NCBI RefSeq assembly: GCF_013170705.1
Contig: NZ_CP033334.1
Span: 5,743,501 to 5,807,500 of the forward strand
Length of the DNA stretch: 64,000 nt
Source: Mesorhizobium loti
Lineage (GTDB): Bacteria; Pseudomonadota; Alphaproteobacteria; Rhizobiales; Rhizobiaceae
Direction of reading: 5' to 3'
In this document: one piece after another, positions 36,386 to 44,626 of the stretch
How positions within the stretch are numbered: position 1 is the stretch's first letter
How the letters are laid out: every line of letters begins with the position of its first letter
Position numbers and translations under genes: made by a program
The notes under the pieces: model-generated
The model's input: the letters and a program-made list of their open reading frames with translations, nothing else
Told to the model about the DNA's origin: nothing
Databases searched by the model: none

Positions 36386-37540
36386 ATGCGTAAATGGAAA
36401 ATCGCGTTGGGAACGGCTGTCGCACTGGGCGCGATCTCGGTGGCCAGCGTCCACCTGCTCGACATGGGTAACCTCAGGTTGAGCGGCGCCACGGCGGGAG
36501 CGGCGACGCCGGCTCCGGCGGCATTCGTCATGCCGGTGCCGGTGGCAAGCGTCGTCAAGAAGACGATCCCGATCTATCTCGACTATGCCGCCCGCATCGA
36601 GCCGATCCGCAGCATCACGCTGCAAGCGCGCGTGCCGGGCTACCTGCAGGAACAGACCGCGCAAGATGGCGCGGATGTGCGGCAGGGCGACCTCCTTTAC
36701 AAGATCTCGCCCGACGACTTCCAGGCAGCTCTCGACCAGGCGAAAGCCCAGGTGCAGCGCGATACGGCGACACTCGACTATGCGCGTTCCAATCTCGGCC
36801 GCGGCACCGAGCTCGCCAAGAGCGGCTACCTGGACAAGGACAGCTTCGACCAGCGCACAAGCACCTTGCGCGAGGCACAGGCGTCGCTGGCGCTCAACCA
36901 GGCAGCGGTGCGCACGGCGGAGCTCAATCTGAGCTATGCCGAGATCCATGCGCCGTTCACCGGGCGCCTGGGCCGCAATCAGGCTTCGGTCGGAACGCTG
37001 GTCAGCGTCGCCGGCACGGTGCTCAACACGCTGGTGCAGCTTGACCCGATCTATGTCACCTTCAATCCGAGCGAGACGGATCTGGCCGAGATCGAGCAGG
37101 CCCGCGCGGCCGGCCCGATCGAGGTCGAGGTTCTGCTTCCGGGCGAGACCGAGACCAGCCAGAAGGGCGAACTCACCTTCATCGACAACACGGTCGACCA
37201 TTCGACCGGAACCATCACCGCACGCGCCACCATCGGCAATGCGAAGTTCACGCTGATGCCTGGCCAGTATGTCCGCGTGCGGCTGCATATCAGGCAGCAG
37301 CCCGACGCGCTGATGGTGCCGCAGACGGCGCTGGGTTCGAGCCAGCTCGGCAAATATCTCTACGTCGTCGGCAAGGGCAACACGGTCGACCAGCGCCTGG
37401 TCTCGCTCGGCCCGACCAGCGGCGATCTGGTTGCGATCCTGAGCGGCGTCGCCGAAGGCGACCAGATCATCACAGGCAATCTGCAGAAGATCGGACCGGG
37501 AATGCCGATCTCGCCACTGCCACAGAAACCGGCTACCTGA
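36386..37540 (+). CDS. RND efflux periplasmic adaptor subunit
   Basis: This membrane fusion protein links the pump to an outer-membrane channel. The 384-residue product has an N-terminal anchor (residues 7-25), then the barrel-sandwich and hairpin region (SITLQARVPGYLQEQTAQDG through EIHAPFTGRLGRNQASVGT). The beta-barrel segment contains STGTITARATIGN. It starts 15 bases after the pump gene. It has no lipobox cysteine, so it is probably anchored by the helix. Confidence 0.92.
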   Translation: MRKWKIALGTAVALGAISVASVHLLDMGNLRLSGATAGAATPAPAAFVMPVPVASVVKKTIPIYLDYAARIEPIRSITLQARVPGYLQEQTAQDGADVRQGDLLYKISPDDFQAALDQAKAQVQRDTATLDYARSNLGRGTELAKSGYLDKDSFDQRTSTLREAQASLALNQAAVRTAELNLSYAEIHAPFTGRLGRNQASVGTLVSVAGTVLNTLVQLDPIYVTFNPSETDLAEIEQARAAGPIEVEVLLPGETETSQKGELTFIDNTVDHSTGTITARATIGNAKFTLMPGQYVRVRLHIRQQPDALMVPQTALGSSQLGKYLYVVGKGNTVDQRLVSLGPTSGDLVAILSGVAEGDQIITGNLQKIGPGMPISPLPQKPAT

Positions 37541-37584
37541 ATCCCCCGCAGGCCCGGTTTCCGCGCGGCGCCCTCGACCTTTTC

Positions 37585-38493
37585 TCAGGTCGCGGGCGCC
37601 GTTTTCACGAGCAGGCCGACAAGGGCGGCCACATCGGCGCGATCGGCCCTGGCCGGTGGCATGAAGGCGCAATAGGGATGGCCGAGGCGCACTGAAACAG
37701 TGGAAAGCGCAACCAGGCGGCCCGCCTCCAGATCGGCTTGCGCCATCACCCGCTGGCCAAGGGCAATGCCCAGGCCGAGCCTCGCCGAGGCGATCGCCAG
37801 ACTGGACAAGCCGACACGGCGCCCATGCGACGGGTCTGGCGAGCGGCTCGCGCCGCATGCCGCGAACCAGTCGGCCCAGGTTGGGTGCGAGGCGTAGTTC
37901 GGACCCCAATTGGTGTGGATGAACAGGCTCTCATGCAGGTCCGTGAGACCCGGATCGCCATTGCCGTGCCGGTTCCAGAATTCCGGCGCGCAGACCGGCA
38001 GCACATCGTCATGGACGAGGCGGATCATCCGCAAACCGGGATAGTGATAGTCGCCATAGGAAATGCGCAGATCGACATTCTGGCGCATCAGATCAATCGG
38101 ATCGTCTTCCGCGCGCACGTCGATCGCCATTTGCGGAAAGGCATCGAGAAGCGCAGCCAGCCTCGGCGCCAGCCATAGCTCGGCCAGCGAAAACGGCACG
38201 CTGACGACCAGCCGCGTTCTCAGGCCGCCTTCCAGCATGCGCTGGCCGATGGCCGCGATGTCGCCAAGCGCACGCGCGGTCTGCGGGTAGATGGCGTGGC
38301 CGGCGTCGGTCAGCGTGATGCGGTTGCCAGTGCGCACGAACAGCTGCTTGCCGAACCAGGTTTCGAGATTGCGGATCTGCTGGCTGACCGCCGCCGAGGA
38401 CACGCCAAGCTCGCTCGCGGCCAAGGTGAAACTGCCGGAGCGGGCGGCGACCTCGAAGGCCTTGATCGCGTTCAGCGGCGGTAGTTTTTCCAT
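37585..38493 (-). CDS. LysR family regulator, GcvA-like
   Basis: This 302-residue regulator begins MEKLPPLNAIKAFEVAARSG with the helix-turn-helix ASELGVSSAAVSQQIRNLE. It has a C-terminal effector domain. It is divergent from the 2OG oxygenase gene about 100 bases away and probably controls it. The ATG at 38493 fits the family start. The earlier ATG at 38589 lies inside the oxygenase promoter region. Confidence 0.88.
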   Translation of the reverse strand: MEKLPPLNAIKAFEVAARSGSFTLAASELGVSSAAVSQQIRNLETWFGKQLFVRTGNRITLTDAGHAIYPQTARALGDIAAIGQRMLEGGLRTRLVVSVPFSLAELWLAPRLAALLDAFPQMAIDVRAEDDPIDLMRQNVDLRISYGDYHYPGLRMIRLVHDDVLPVCAPEFWNRHGNGDPGLTDLHESLFIHTNWGPNYASHPTWADWFAACGASRSPDPSHGRRVGLSSLAIASARLGLGIALGQRVMAQADLEAGRLVALSTVSVRLGHPYCAFMPPARADRADVAALVGLLVKTAPAT

Positions 38494-38594
38494 GCCAGGT
38501 TCCGTAAGATTTTCTTGGTCAATCCTAATAATTTTCCACGTTGAGAGAAAGAATTTTTTGCCGTCTTCTGTGTTCAACCTTTGGAGCACGTGAC

Positions 38595-39383
38595 ATGAAA
38601 GACATTCTCGATCTCGACCGCTATCCGCTCGACCGCGAAGGCAGCGCCGACTGGAAGCGCCTCGTCGAACAGTCCGTCGCGGCGCTCAAAGCCGACGGCA
38701 TGTTCAATCTCGAAGGTTTTTTGCGGCCCGGCGTCGCCGAACAGGCAGTGCGGGAAATCAAGCCGGTCATGGACACCCAGTCCCATGTCCACAAGCGCAT
38801 GCACAATATCTACTTCAAGCCCAGCATCCCCGAACTGGCGCCCGACCACCCCGCCTTGCGCAAGGTCGAGACCATCAGCCACACTGTCTGTGCCGACCAG
38901 CTTCCCGACAGCACCGTGCTTGCCATCTACGAATACGAACCCCTTGTGCGTTTCCTCGCAGCGACGATGGGCAAGACAGAACTGCATGTCATGCAGGATC
39001 CGCTGGCCCGCACCAATGTCATGGCCTACCGCGCCGGAGAGGCGCTGAACTGGCATTTCGACCGCTCGGAATTCACCACGACGCTTCTGCTGCAGCAGGC
39101 GCAGAGTGGCGGCGACCTCGAATACCGCACCGATCTGCGCTCGGACGACGATCCAAACTATGACGGCGTCGCAAGGCTGCTCGAAGGGCGGGACCCCGAC
39201 GCAAAAATCCTGCGCATGAAGCCCGGTACGCTCAATGTCTTCCGCGGCAAGAACACCGCGCACCGCGTCACCACCGTCGAAGGCGAACGCGAGCGCATGA
39301 TCGCGGTTTTCTCCTATTACGAGAAACCCGGCGTGATGTTCAGCGCCGAGGAACGGGTCGGCTTCTACGGCCGGGCGGCCTGA
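38595..39383 (+). CDS. 2OG-Fe(II) oxygenase, HalD/BesE-like
   Basis: This is a predicted iron and 2-oxoglutarate-dependent oxygenase of 262 residues. The iron facial triad is H154-F-D156 in LNWHFDRSEF and H223 in NTAHRVTT. An arginine in ERERM (about 232-234) can bind 2-oxoglutarate. The overall pattern resembles the HalD/ArpA group acting on free amino acids. Aspartate is kept at position 156, so it should hydroxylate rather than halogenate. The substrate is unknown. GGAG lies nine bases before the ATG. Confidence 0.75.
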   Translation: MKDILDLDRYPLDREGSADWKRLVEQSVAALKADGMFNLEGFLRPGVAEQAVREIKPVMDTQSHVHKRMHNIYFKPSIPELAPDHPALRKVETISHTVCADQLPDSTVLAIYEYEPLVRFLAATMGKTELHVMQDPLARTNVMAYRAGEALNWHFDRSEFTTTLLLQQAQSGGDLEYRTDLRSDDDPNYDGVARLLEGRDPDAKILRMKPGTLNVFRGKNTAHRVTTVEGERERMIAVFSYYEKPGVMFSAEERVGFYGRAA

Positions 39384-39452
39384 ACCGCCCTCCACCGCAT
39401 CCGGGTCGGATTTTGCGCGGCGCCGAGAAAAATCCGAAAATGAGACCTTGTT

Positions 39453-39468
39453 AGATTGTCGACAATCT
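39453..39468. promoter_or_regulatory. FadR-type GntR operator
   Basis: AGATTGTC-GACAATCT is a perfect 16-base palindrome. Its core TTGTCGACAA fits the TNGTNNNACNA pattern of FadR-subfamily GntR regulators. It lies 38 bases before the GntR start, which suggests autoregulation and control of the enzymes downstream. Confidence 0.65.
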
Positions 39469-39505
39469 GATTGTCTTGCTGTCTGTTCTCGCTGGAGTGG
39501 GCCGG

Positions 39506-40231
39506 ATGGTGAAGACGGATTTCAGCCCGATTGCCGACACGACGCGCCGCGCCGAGATCGTGGCGCTGCTGCGGCGCGCTATCCTGACCGGCCAGTTGGA
39601 GCCCGGCCAGAAGCTCAACGAACTCCGGATTTCCGAGCAGATGCGGGTCAGTCGCGCGCCATTGCGCGAGGCGATGCGCGAACTGGTGCAGGAGGGTCTT
39701 CTCGCCAGCATTCCCTACGCCGGCACCTTCGTCGTCGACGTCACCGCCAAGGACATCGACGATGCCTATTCGCTGAACAAGGTTCTGGACGAATTCGCCA
39801 TCGAGCGCACCTGGCCGCTACGCGACCAGCGCTTCTTCGACGAGATCGACCGGCGCCATGAGGCGGTGAAGCAGGCGACGCGGGCTCTCGACACCACGCG
39901 CCAGATCGAGACCGCGCTGCAACTGCACGGACTGATTTACGAATGGGCCGACAATTCGGTGCTGCTGGAAACCTGGCAGCGGCTGACCAGCCGGCTGCAG
40001 ATGTATTTCGCGCTCCATCTGCATGCCCGCAACGAGCCGGTGCCGGTCGAGGACATGCACGAAACCTATGTGCGGCTCATGAAAGGCAAGGATATGCGCG
40101 CCGCACAGCGCTATGCCCGCGAACATATCGACATCGATTTCGAGGAGCTGCTCGCCTATGCGCGCGGGCTGGAGCAACGGGAATCGAAGGGCGCCAAGGC
40201 CGATCGAGCCGGACGGAACAACAACGGCTGA
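39506..40231 (+). CDS. GntR family regulator, FadR/FCD type
   Basis: This 241-residue repressor has an N-terminal winged helix (LLRRAILTGQLEPGQKLNEL and SRAPLREAMRELVQEGLLAS, about residues 14-60) and a C-terminal helical FCD ligand domain. The ATG at 39506 has GGAG upstream. It precedes two enolase-superfamily enzymes and a binding protein, so an organic acid or sugar acid is a likely effector. Confidence 0.9.
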   Translation: MVKTDFSPIADTTRRAEIVALLRRAILTGQLEPGQKLNELRISEQMRVSRAPLREAMRELVQEGLLASIPYAGTFVVDVTAKDIDDAYSLNKVLDEFAIERTWPLRDQRFFDEIDRRHEAVKQATRALDTTRQIETALQLHGLIYEWADNSVLLETWQRLTSRLQMYFALHLHARNEPVPVEDMHETYVRLMKGKDMRAAQRYAREHIDIDFEELLAYARGLEQRESKGAKADRAGRNNNG

Positions 40232-40286
40232 GGCCCTCGCCACCAGGCGATGCTTTCCTGAAATCACCGACAGCGGACAGACAATA

Positions 40287-41390
40287 GTGCAGATCAAATC
40301 CATCAAGGCCTACCATGTCGTTCAGCCCTTCGTGGACGGCCCCTACCGCATGTCAAAGGGGCGGGTCGCCGACTGCTTCGACGCCGTCATCGTCGCCATC
40401 ACTTCCGACAGCGGCGTGACCGGCTGGGGCGAGATGGCGCCGCTCGGCAATTTCTATTCGGCCGCGTTTCCAGCAGGGACACGCGCGGGCGTGCCGGAGA
40501 TCGCGCCGCATCTCATCGGCCAGGACCCGCGCGGGCTGGCCAGCATCGGCCGGCTGATGGACACGGTGTTCAAAGGCCATCCCTACATCAAATCGGCGCT
40601 CGACATGGCCTGCTGGGACCTGGCCGCACGCGCCGCCGACGTGCCCCTGGTGACCATGCTCGGCGGCCGCGAGAGCGATATGGCGGAGACCTACCGGGTC
40701 GTCACCCACGGCACGCTCGACCAGATGGCGGCCCTGGCAAAGAGGATCATCGCCGAGGGCTGTCGCCGTTTGCAGGTCAAGGTCGGCGGCAATGTGCACG
40801 ACGACATCGAGCGGGTAGCGACGGTCGCCTCGGCCGTGCCGAAAGGCACGGTGATTTTCTGCGACGCCAATGCCGGCTGGACACCCTATCAGGCACGGCA
40901 GTTCGCCGATGCCACGCGTGGCATCGACTACACGTTCGAGCAGCCCTGCACGACGATCGAGGAGAACATGTCGGTGCGCCGCATGCTCGACAAGCCGATG
41001 GTGCTCGACGAATCCGTGACGTCGCTGGAAGAGATGCTGGAGATCCACCGCCTGGGCGCGGCCGACGGGTTGACGCTGAAAATCTCGCGGCTGGGCGGCG
41101 TCACCAGGACCCGGCAGATCCGTGACGTTGCCGTCGACCTCGGTTTCATGATCACGGTCGAGGACACGGGCGGCGCCGAGATCGACACGGCGGCGATGGC
41201 ACATCTGTCGCTGTCTACACCGCAAGAGCGGCGATTGCATGCCATTGCCTTCCATGAATGGGTGACGGTGCGCACGGCCTTCAACGCCCCGCCGGTCACC
41301 GGCAGCCATATGGGCATTCCGGATGGGCCTGGCCTCGGCATCGACGTGGACCCGAGCCTGCTCGGCAAGCCTTTCTTCGAGGTCGGCTGA
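40287..41390 (+). CDS. Mandelate racemase/muconate lactonizing enzyme family protein
   Basis: This is an enolase-superfamily enzyme of 367 residues that takes a proton next to a carboxylate. The barrel carries metal ligands D193 (FCDANAGW), E218 (FEQPC) and D241 or E242 (LDESV), with the base K265 (LTLKISRLGG). The first barrel motif reads LQVKVGG, so K165 is present but the partner lysine of KxK is Q163. It resembles the hydroxyproline-betaine epimerase and cis-3-hydroxyproline dehydratase branches. The start is a GTG at 40287. Confidence 0.82.
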   Translation: MQIKSIKAYHVVQPFVDGPYRMSKGRVADCFDAVIVAITSDSGVTGWGEMAPLGNFYSAAFPAGTRAGVPEIAPHLIGQDPRGLASIGRLMDTVFKGHPYIKSALDMACWDLAARAADVPLVTMLGGRESDMAETYRVVTHGTLDQMAALAKRIIAEGCRRLQVKVGGNVHDDIERVATVASAVPKGTVIFCDANAGWTPYQARQFADATRGIDYTFEQPCTTIEENMSVRRMLDKPMVLDESVTSLEEMLEIHRLGAADGLTLKISRLGGVTRTRQIRDVAVDLGFMITVEDTGGAEIDTAAMAHLSLSTPQERRLHAIAFHEWVTVRTAFNAPPVTGSHMGIPDGPGLGIDVDPSLLGKPFFEVG

Positions 41391-41391
41391 G

Positions 41392-42576
41392 ATGAAAATC
41401 CGCAGCATCAAGGCCACGCCGATCAATCTTCGCCTCGAAGCGCCCTATGGCTGGGTCTTTGGCGAGCTCGACGGCTTTTCGCAGACCATTGTCGAGGTCG
41501 AGACCGAGGATGGGCTGATCGGCCTCGGCGAAGCGCCAACGCCGGCGGCAGCCGCGATCATCAACGATGTCCTGGCCGAGCGCCTGGTCGGACGAGATGC
41601 CTTCGACATCGCCGGCGCCGAATATGTCTGCCTGCCCTACTGGACCGGTGTGCAGTCGATCAACGATCGCACCCGTATCATGGCCTTCGGCGCCATCGAG
41701 ATGGCGTTGTGGGACCTGCGCGGCAAGGCGTGGAAGCAGCCGCTCTACCAGCTGCTCGGCGGCGCCGTGCGCAAGGACATTCCGTTCACCGACTATTTTT
41801 CGTTGCGCGGCGACGGGCCCAAGGTGAAAGGCGAGACGACGCCTGAAGAAGTCGCCGACTATTGCGTCGAACTCAACGAGACACATGGAACGACCTTCTT
41901 CGAAGGCAAATTCTCGACCGAGGACCCGAAAGTCTCGCTGAGAATGGTCGAGCTGATCCGCGAAAAGCTCGGCGACGGGGCGATGATCCGCATCGATTCC
42001 AACCAGGCCTATTCGCTCGCCACCGCGCGGCGGCTGGCGCGGCCGCTGGAAGACCTCGGGGTGCGCAACTGGGAGGACCCGGTGGCGACGATCGAGGAGA
42101 TGAGGCAGTTGCGGCAGCATTGCTCGATCCCGTTCTCGACCCACAATATCGATATCGCGCGCGCCATGGACCTCAAGGTTCCCGACGCCTTCGTCGGCAA
42201 TCCGACGGCGCATGGCGGCATCGGCCGCCTGCTGCGCTTCGTCGGCGCCTGCGAACATGCGGGCGTCGATTTCTGGTGCTACAGCGGCGACAGCGGCATC
42301 GGCAGCGCGGCCTATCTTCATCTGTGCGCGGCGCTCGGCTGGATCCGGGAGCCGAACCAGTCGCTGTTTCGCATGCAGCCGATGGACATCACCGAAGAAG
42401 GGCCGTTTTCGCCGAGGAACAATGTCGTGCGCGTGCCGGAAGGCCCCGGCCTCGGCGTTACCCTGTCGCGGAAAAACCTCGCGGCCTGCCATCGCGACTT
42501 CACCGAGAACGGCCCGTGCAACAAATATCACGACCCGGCAAAGCCCGGAACATACCGCCGCCTGCCGCTGAACTAG
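41392..42576 (+). CDS. Enolase-superfamily protein, glucarate dehydratase-like
   Basis: This 394-residue barrel enzyme begins one base after the previous stop. Likely metal ligands are D202 (RIDSNQAY), E228 (NWEDP) and N252 (STHNID), and K173 lies in FEGKF. This order fits the glucarate dehydratase subgroup. The His-Asp dyad of that subgroup is not evident, since N270 and a GDSGIGS loop occupy those places. The activity is therefore uncertain. The pair with the upstream enzyme suggests a two-step sugar acid or hydroxy acid route. Confidence 0.8.
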   Translation: MKIRSIKATPINLRLEAPYGWVFGELDGFSQTIVEVETEDGLIGLGEAPTPAAAAIINDVLAERLVGRDAFDIAGAEYVCLPYWTGVQSINDRTRIMAFGAIEMALWDLRGKAWKQPLYQLLGGAVRKDIPFTDYFSLRGDGPKVKGETTPEEVADYCVELNETHGTTFFEGKFSTEDPKVSLRMVELIREKLGDGAMIRIDSNQAYSLATARRLARPLEDLGVRNWEDPVATIEEMRQLRQHCSIPFSTHNIDIARAMDLKVPDAFVGNPTAHGGIGRLLRFVGACEHAGVDFWCYSGDSGIGSAAYLHLCAALGWIREPNQSLFRMQPMDITEEGPFSPRNNVVRVPEGPGLGVTLSRKNLAACHRDFTENGPCNKYHDPAKPGTYRRLPLN

Positions 42577-42729
42577 GAGACAGAGAAGGAAAGGAGACTA
42601 GCCGAGAACAAGGGGCGCCGCAGCGACTTGGATCGCCAAGGCAGCACCTGACGGGTGGAAGCATTGCTTCAAGAAAATCTGACCCTGCGCCGCAAGGATC
42701 GGATGGACCAGAAAAGACAGCATGCTACA

Positions 42730-42763
42730 GTCCCGGTCGACCGACTTCGTTGATGGCCGGGAC
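42730..42763 (+). other. Leader hairpin before the ABC binding protein gene
   Basis: GTCCCGG and CCGGGAC form a perfect seven-base stem with a 20-base loop, about 77 bases before the start codon at 42840. It may shape the mRNA leader. The rest of 42577-42839 shows no gene or known riboswitch. Confidence 0.35.
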
Positions 42764-42839
42764 AGGAGAACTCCACGGAATTTCGTCAACCGCAAGTGCA
42801 TTCTTCAGCCATAAGAAACAAGGGGAAAGGGTTAAACCC

Positions 42840-44504
42840 ATGAGCAAGAACTACCGCATTCTCGACCTGATCCGGCGCAACCGCTCGCCGCTCGAAAATC
42901 ACCTTATCGACGGTCTCGTCGACGGCCGCGTCAGCCGCCGCGACTTCATCCGCCACGGCAGCCTGCTCGGCCTGTCGCTGCCACTCCTGGGTGGCATCAC
43001 CACGGCCGCCGGCCTCGGCGGCATGCCGTCGCTCGCCCGCGCCCAGGGCGCGCCCGGCGCCACCATCCGTGTCGCCAGCAGCGTGCCGGCGGCAGCCATA
43101 GACCCGGTCACCATCGCCGACGCCGGCGGCCTGCTGGTCATGCAGCAGGTTGCCGAGTTCCTCTGCGTCGATGGCCCGGACCTCGTGCTCAAGCCGGCAC
43201 TGGCCGAAAGCTGGAAGCCGAACGACAACGGCTCGGTGTGGACCTTCAAGCTGCGCAAGGGCGTGAAATTCCATTCGGGCGGCGAGATGAAGGCCGAGGA
43301 CGTGGTGGCCAGCATCGACCGCCTTGCGGACCCGGCAAACTCGTCCAACGCGCTGTCGGTGTTCACCGGCATCCTGTCGAAAGGCGCCAGCAAGAAGGTC
43401 GACGACTATACGGTGGAGTTCCACCTCGACGCGCCGAACGGCAACTTCCCCTACATGCTGTCATCGGACAATTACAACGCCGTCATCATCCCGGCGAGCT
43501 ACAAGGGCGACTACGAGAAGAGCTTCGACGGCACCGGGCCGTTCAAGGTCGAGAAGTACACGCCGAAAGTCGGCGCATCCTTCGTCCGCAACGAGAATTA
43601 TTGGGGCGAGAAGGCCCTGCCCGATCGCACGGAATTCACCTTCTTCACCGATGTGCAGCCGATGATCCTGGCCCTGCAGGGCGGCCAGGTCGACATCATC
43701 AACCAGATGCCGGTCCTGGCCGGCGTCGCCCTGCTCAGCGATCCGAGCGTCGACATCATCAGCCTGAAGTCCTCAGCGCATCAGCAACTGCACCTGCGCT
43801 GCGACGACGGCCCGTTGAAGGACGCGCGCGTGCGCCGCGCCATCGCGCTCAGCATGGATCGCGACAAGCTGGTCGCCGGCCTGATGAAGGGTCGCGCCGT
43901 GGCGGGTAATGACAGCCCGTTCGCATCGGTCTACCCGTCCACAGATACCAGCGTGCCGCAGCGCAAGCAGGACATCGCACAGGCCAAGCAGCTGATGGAA
44001 GCGGCGGGCGTCGGCAAGGGCTTCAAGATCACGCTGACCACCGAGCGCTACCTCGAAATCCCCGAATATGCCCAGCTCATCCAGAACTGGGTCAAGGAGA
44101 TCGGCATCGAGCTCGAGCTCAACATCCTCGACCAGAGCGCGTATTACGGCGACGCGGTGTTCGGCAAATCGAACTGGCTGGATTCGGTGATGGGCATCAC
44201 CGACTATGGCCACCGCGGCGTGCCGAATGTCTATCTCGCTGCCCCGCTGAAGAGCGAAGGCACCTGGAACGCGGCGCACTTCAAGAACAAGGACTACGAC
44301 GCCCTGGCGACCAGCTACATCGCGGCGCTTGATCTTGAGGCGCAGAAGGCCGACGCCGGCAAGATCCAGAAGCTGCTGCTCGAGGAAACGCCTGTTATCT
44401 TCGGCTATTTCTACGACTACCTGACGGCGACGGCGAAGGGCGTGGCCGGCGTACAGCCGACCGCCATGTCGCAGCTGTTCCTCGAAAAGGCATCGAAGGC
44501 CTAA
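42840..44504 (+). CDS. Tat-exported ABC substrate-binding protein, peptide/oligopeptide type
   Basis: This is a periplasmic family 5 solute receptor. The 554-residue product has an unusually long N region and a twin-arginine signal VSRRDFIRHGSLLGLSLPLL (R33-R34) before a hydrophobic core. The mature part carries the family patterns WTFKLRKGVKFHSGG, TGPFKVEKYTPKVG and ARVRRAIALSMDRDKL. The ligand could be a peptide or another compound. It is paralogous to the protein at 51909, with the Tat motif at the same residue number. Confidence 0.9.
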   Translation: MSKNYRILDLIRRNRSPLENHLIDGLVDGRVSRRDFIRHGSLLGLSLPLLGGITTAAGLGGMPSLARAQGAPGATIRVASSVPAAAIDPVTIADAGGLLVMQQVAEFLCVDGPDLVLKPALAESWKPNDNGSVWTFKLRKGVKFHSGGEMKAEDVVASIDRLADPANSSNALSVFTGILSKGASKKVDDYTVEFHLDAPNGNFPYMLSSDNYNAVIIPASYKGDYEKSFDGTGPFKVEKYTPKVGASFVRNENYWGEKALPDRTEFTFFTDVQPMILALQGGQVDIINQMPVLAGVALLSDPSVDIISLKSSAHQQLHLRCDDGPLKDARVRRAIALSMDRDKLVAGLMKGRAVAGNDSPFASVYPSTDTSVPQRKQDIAQAKQLMEAAGVGKGFKITLTTERYLEIPEYAQLIQNWVKEIGIELELNILDQSAYYGDAVFGKSNWLDSVMGITDYGHRGVPNVYLAAPLKSEGTWNAAHFKNKDYDALATSYIAALDLEAQKADAGKIQKLLLEETPVIFGYFYDYLTATAKGVAGVQPTAMSQLFLEKASKA

Positions 44505-44533
44505 GCGGAGGCAGACAAGACCATCCCGCGACC

Positions 44534-44563
44534 GCCAGCCCCCAGTGGGGCTGGCGCTTTCGC
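44534..44563 (+). terminator. Weak terminator or attenuator after the binding protein gene
   Basis: GCCAGCCCC and GGGGCTGGC form a nine-base stem with a CAGT loop, followed by the mixed tail GCTTTCG. The T tract is poor, so partial read-through is likely. This would give more receptor than permease message, a common arrangement. Confidence 0.55.
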
Positions 44564-44626
44564 TGCCAGGCCGAGCGCGCCGGCCGGACGCGGAGCCTCG
44601 CGTTGCGGGACGATCGATCGTTGCCC

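Noticed and set aside
42577..42839. Possible molybdenum cofactor riboswitch ahead of the molybdoenzyme operon
   Set aside because: Only one simple hairpin is visible and the conserved multi-stem layout is not present.
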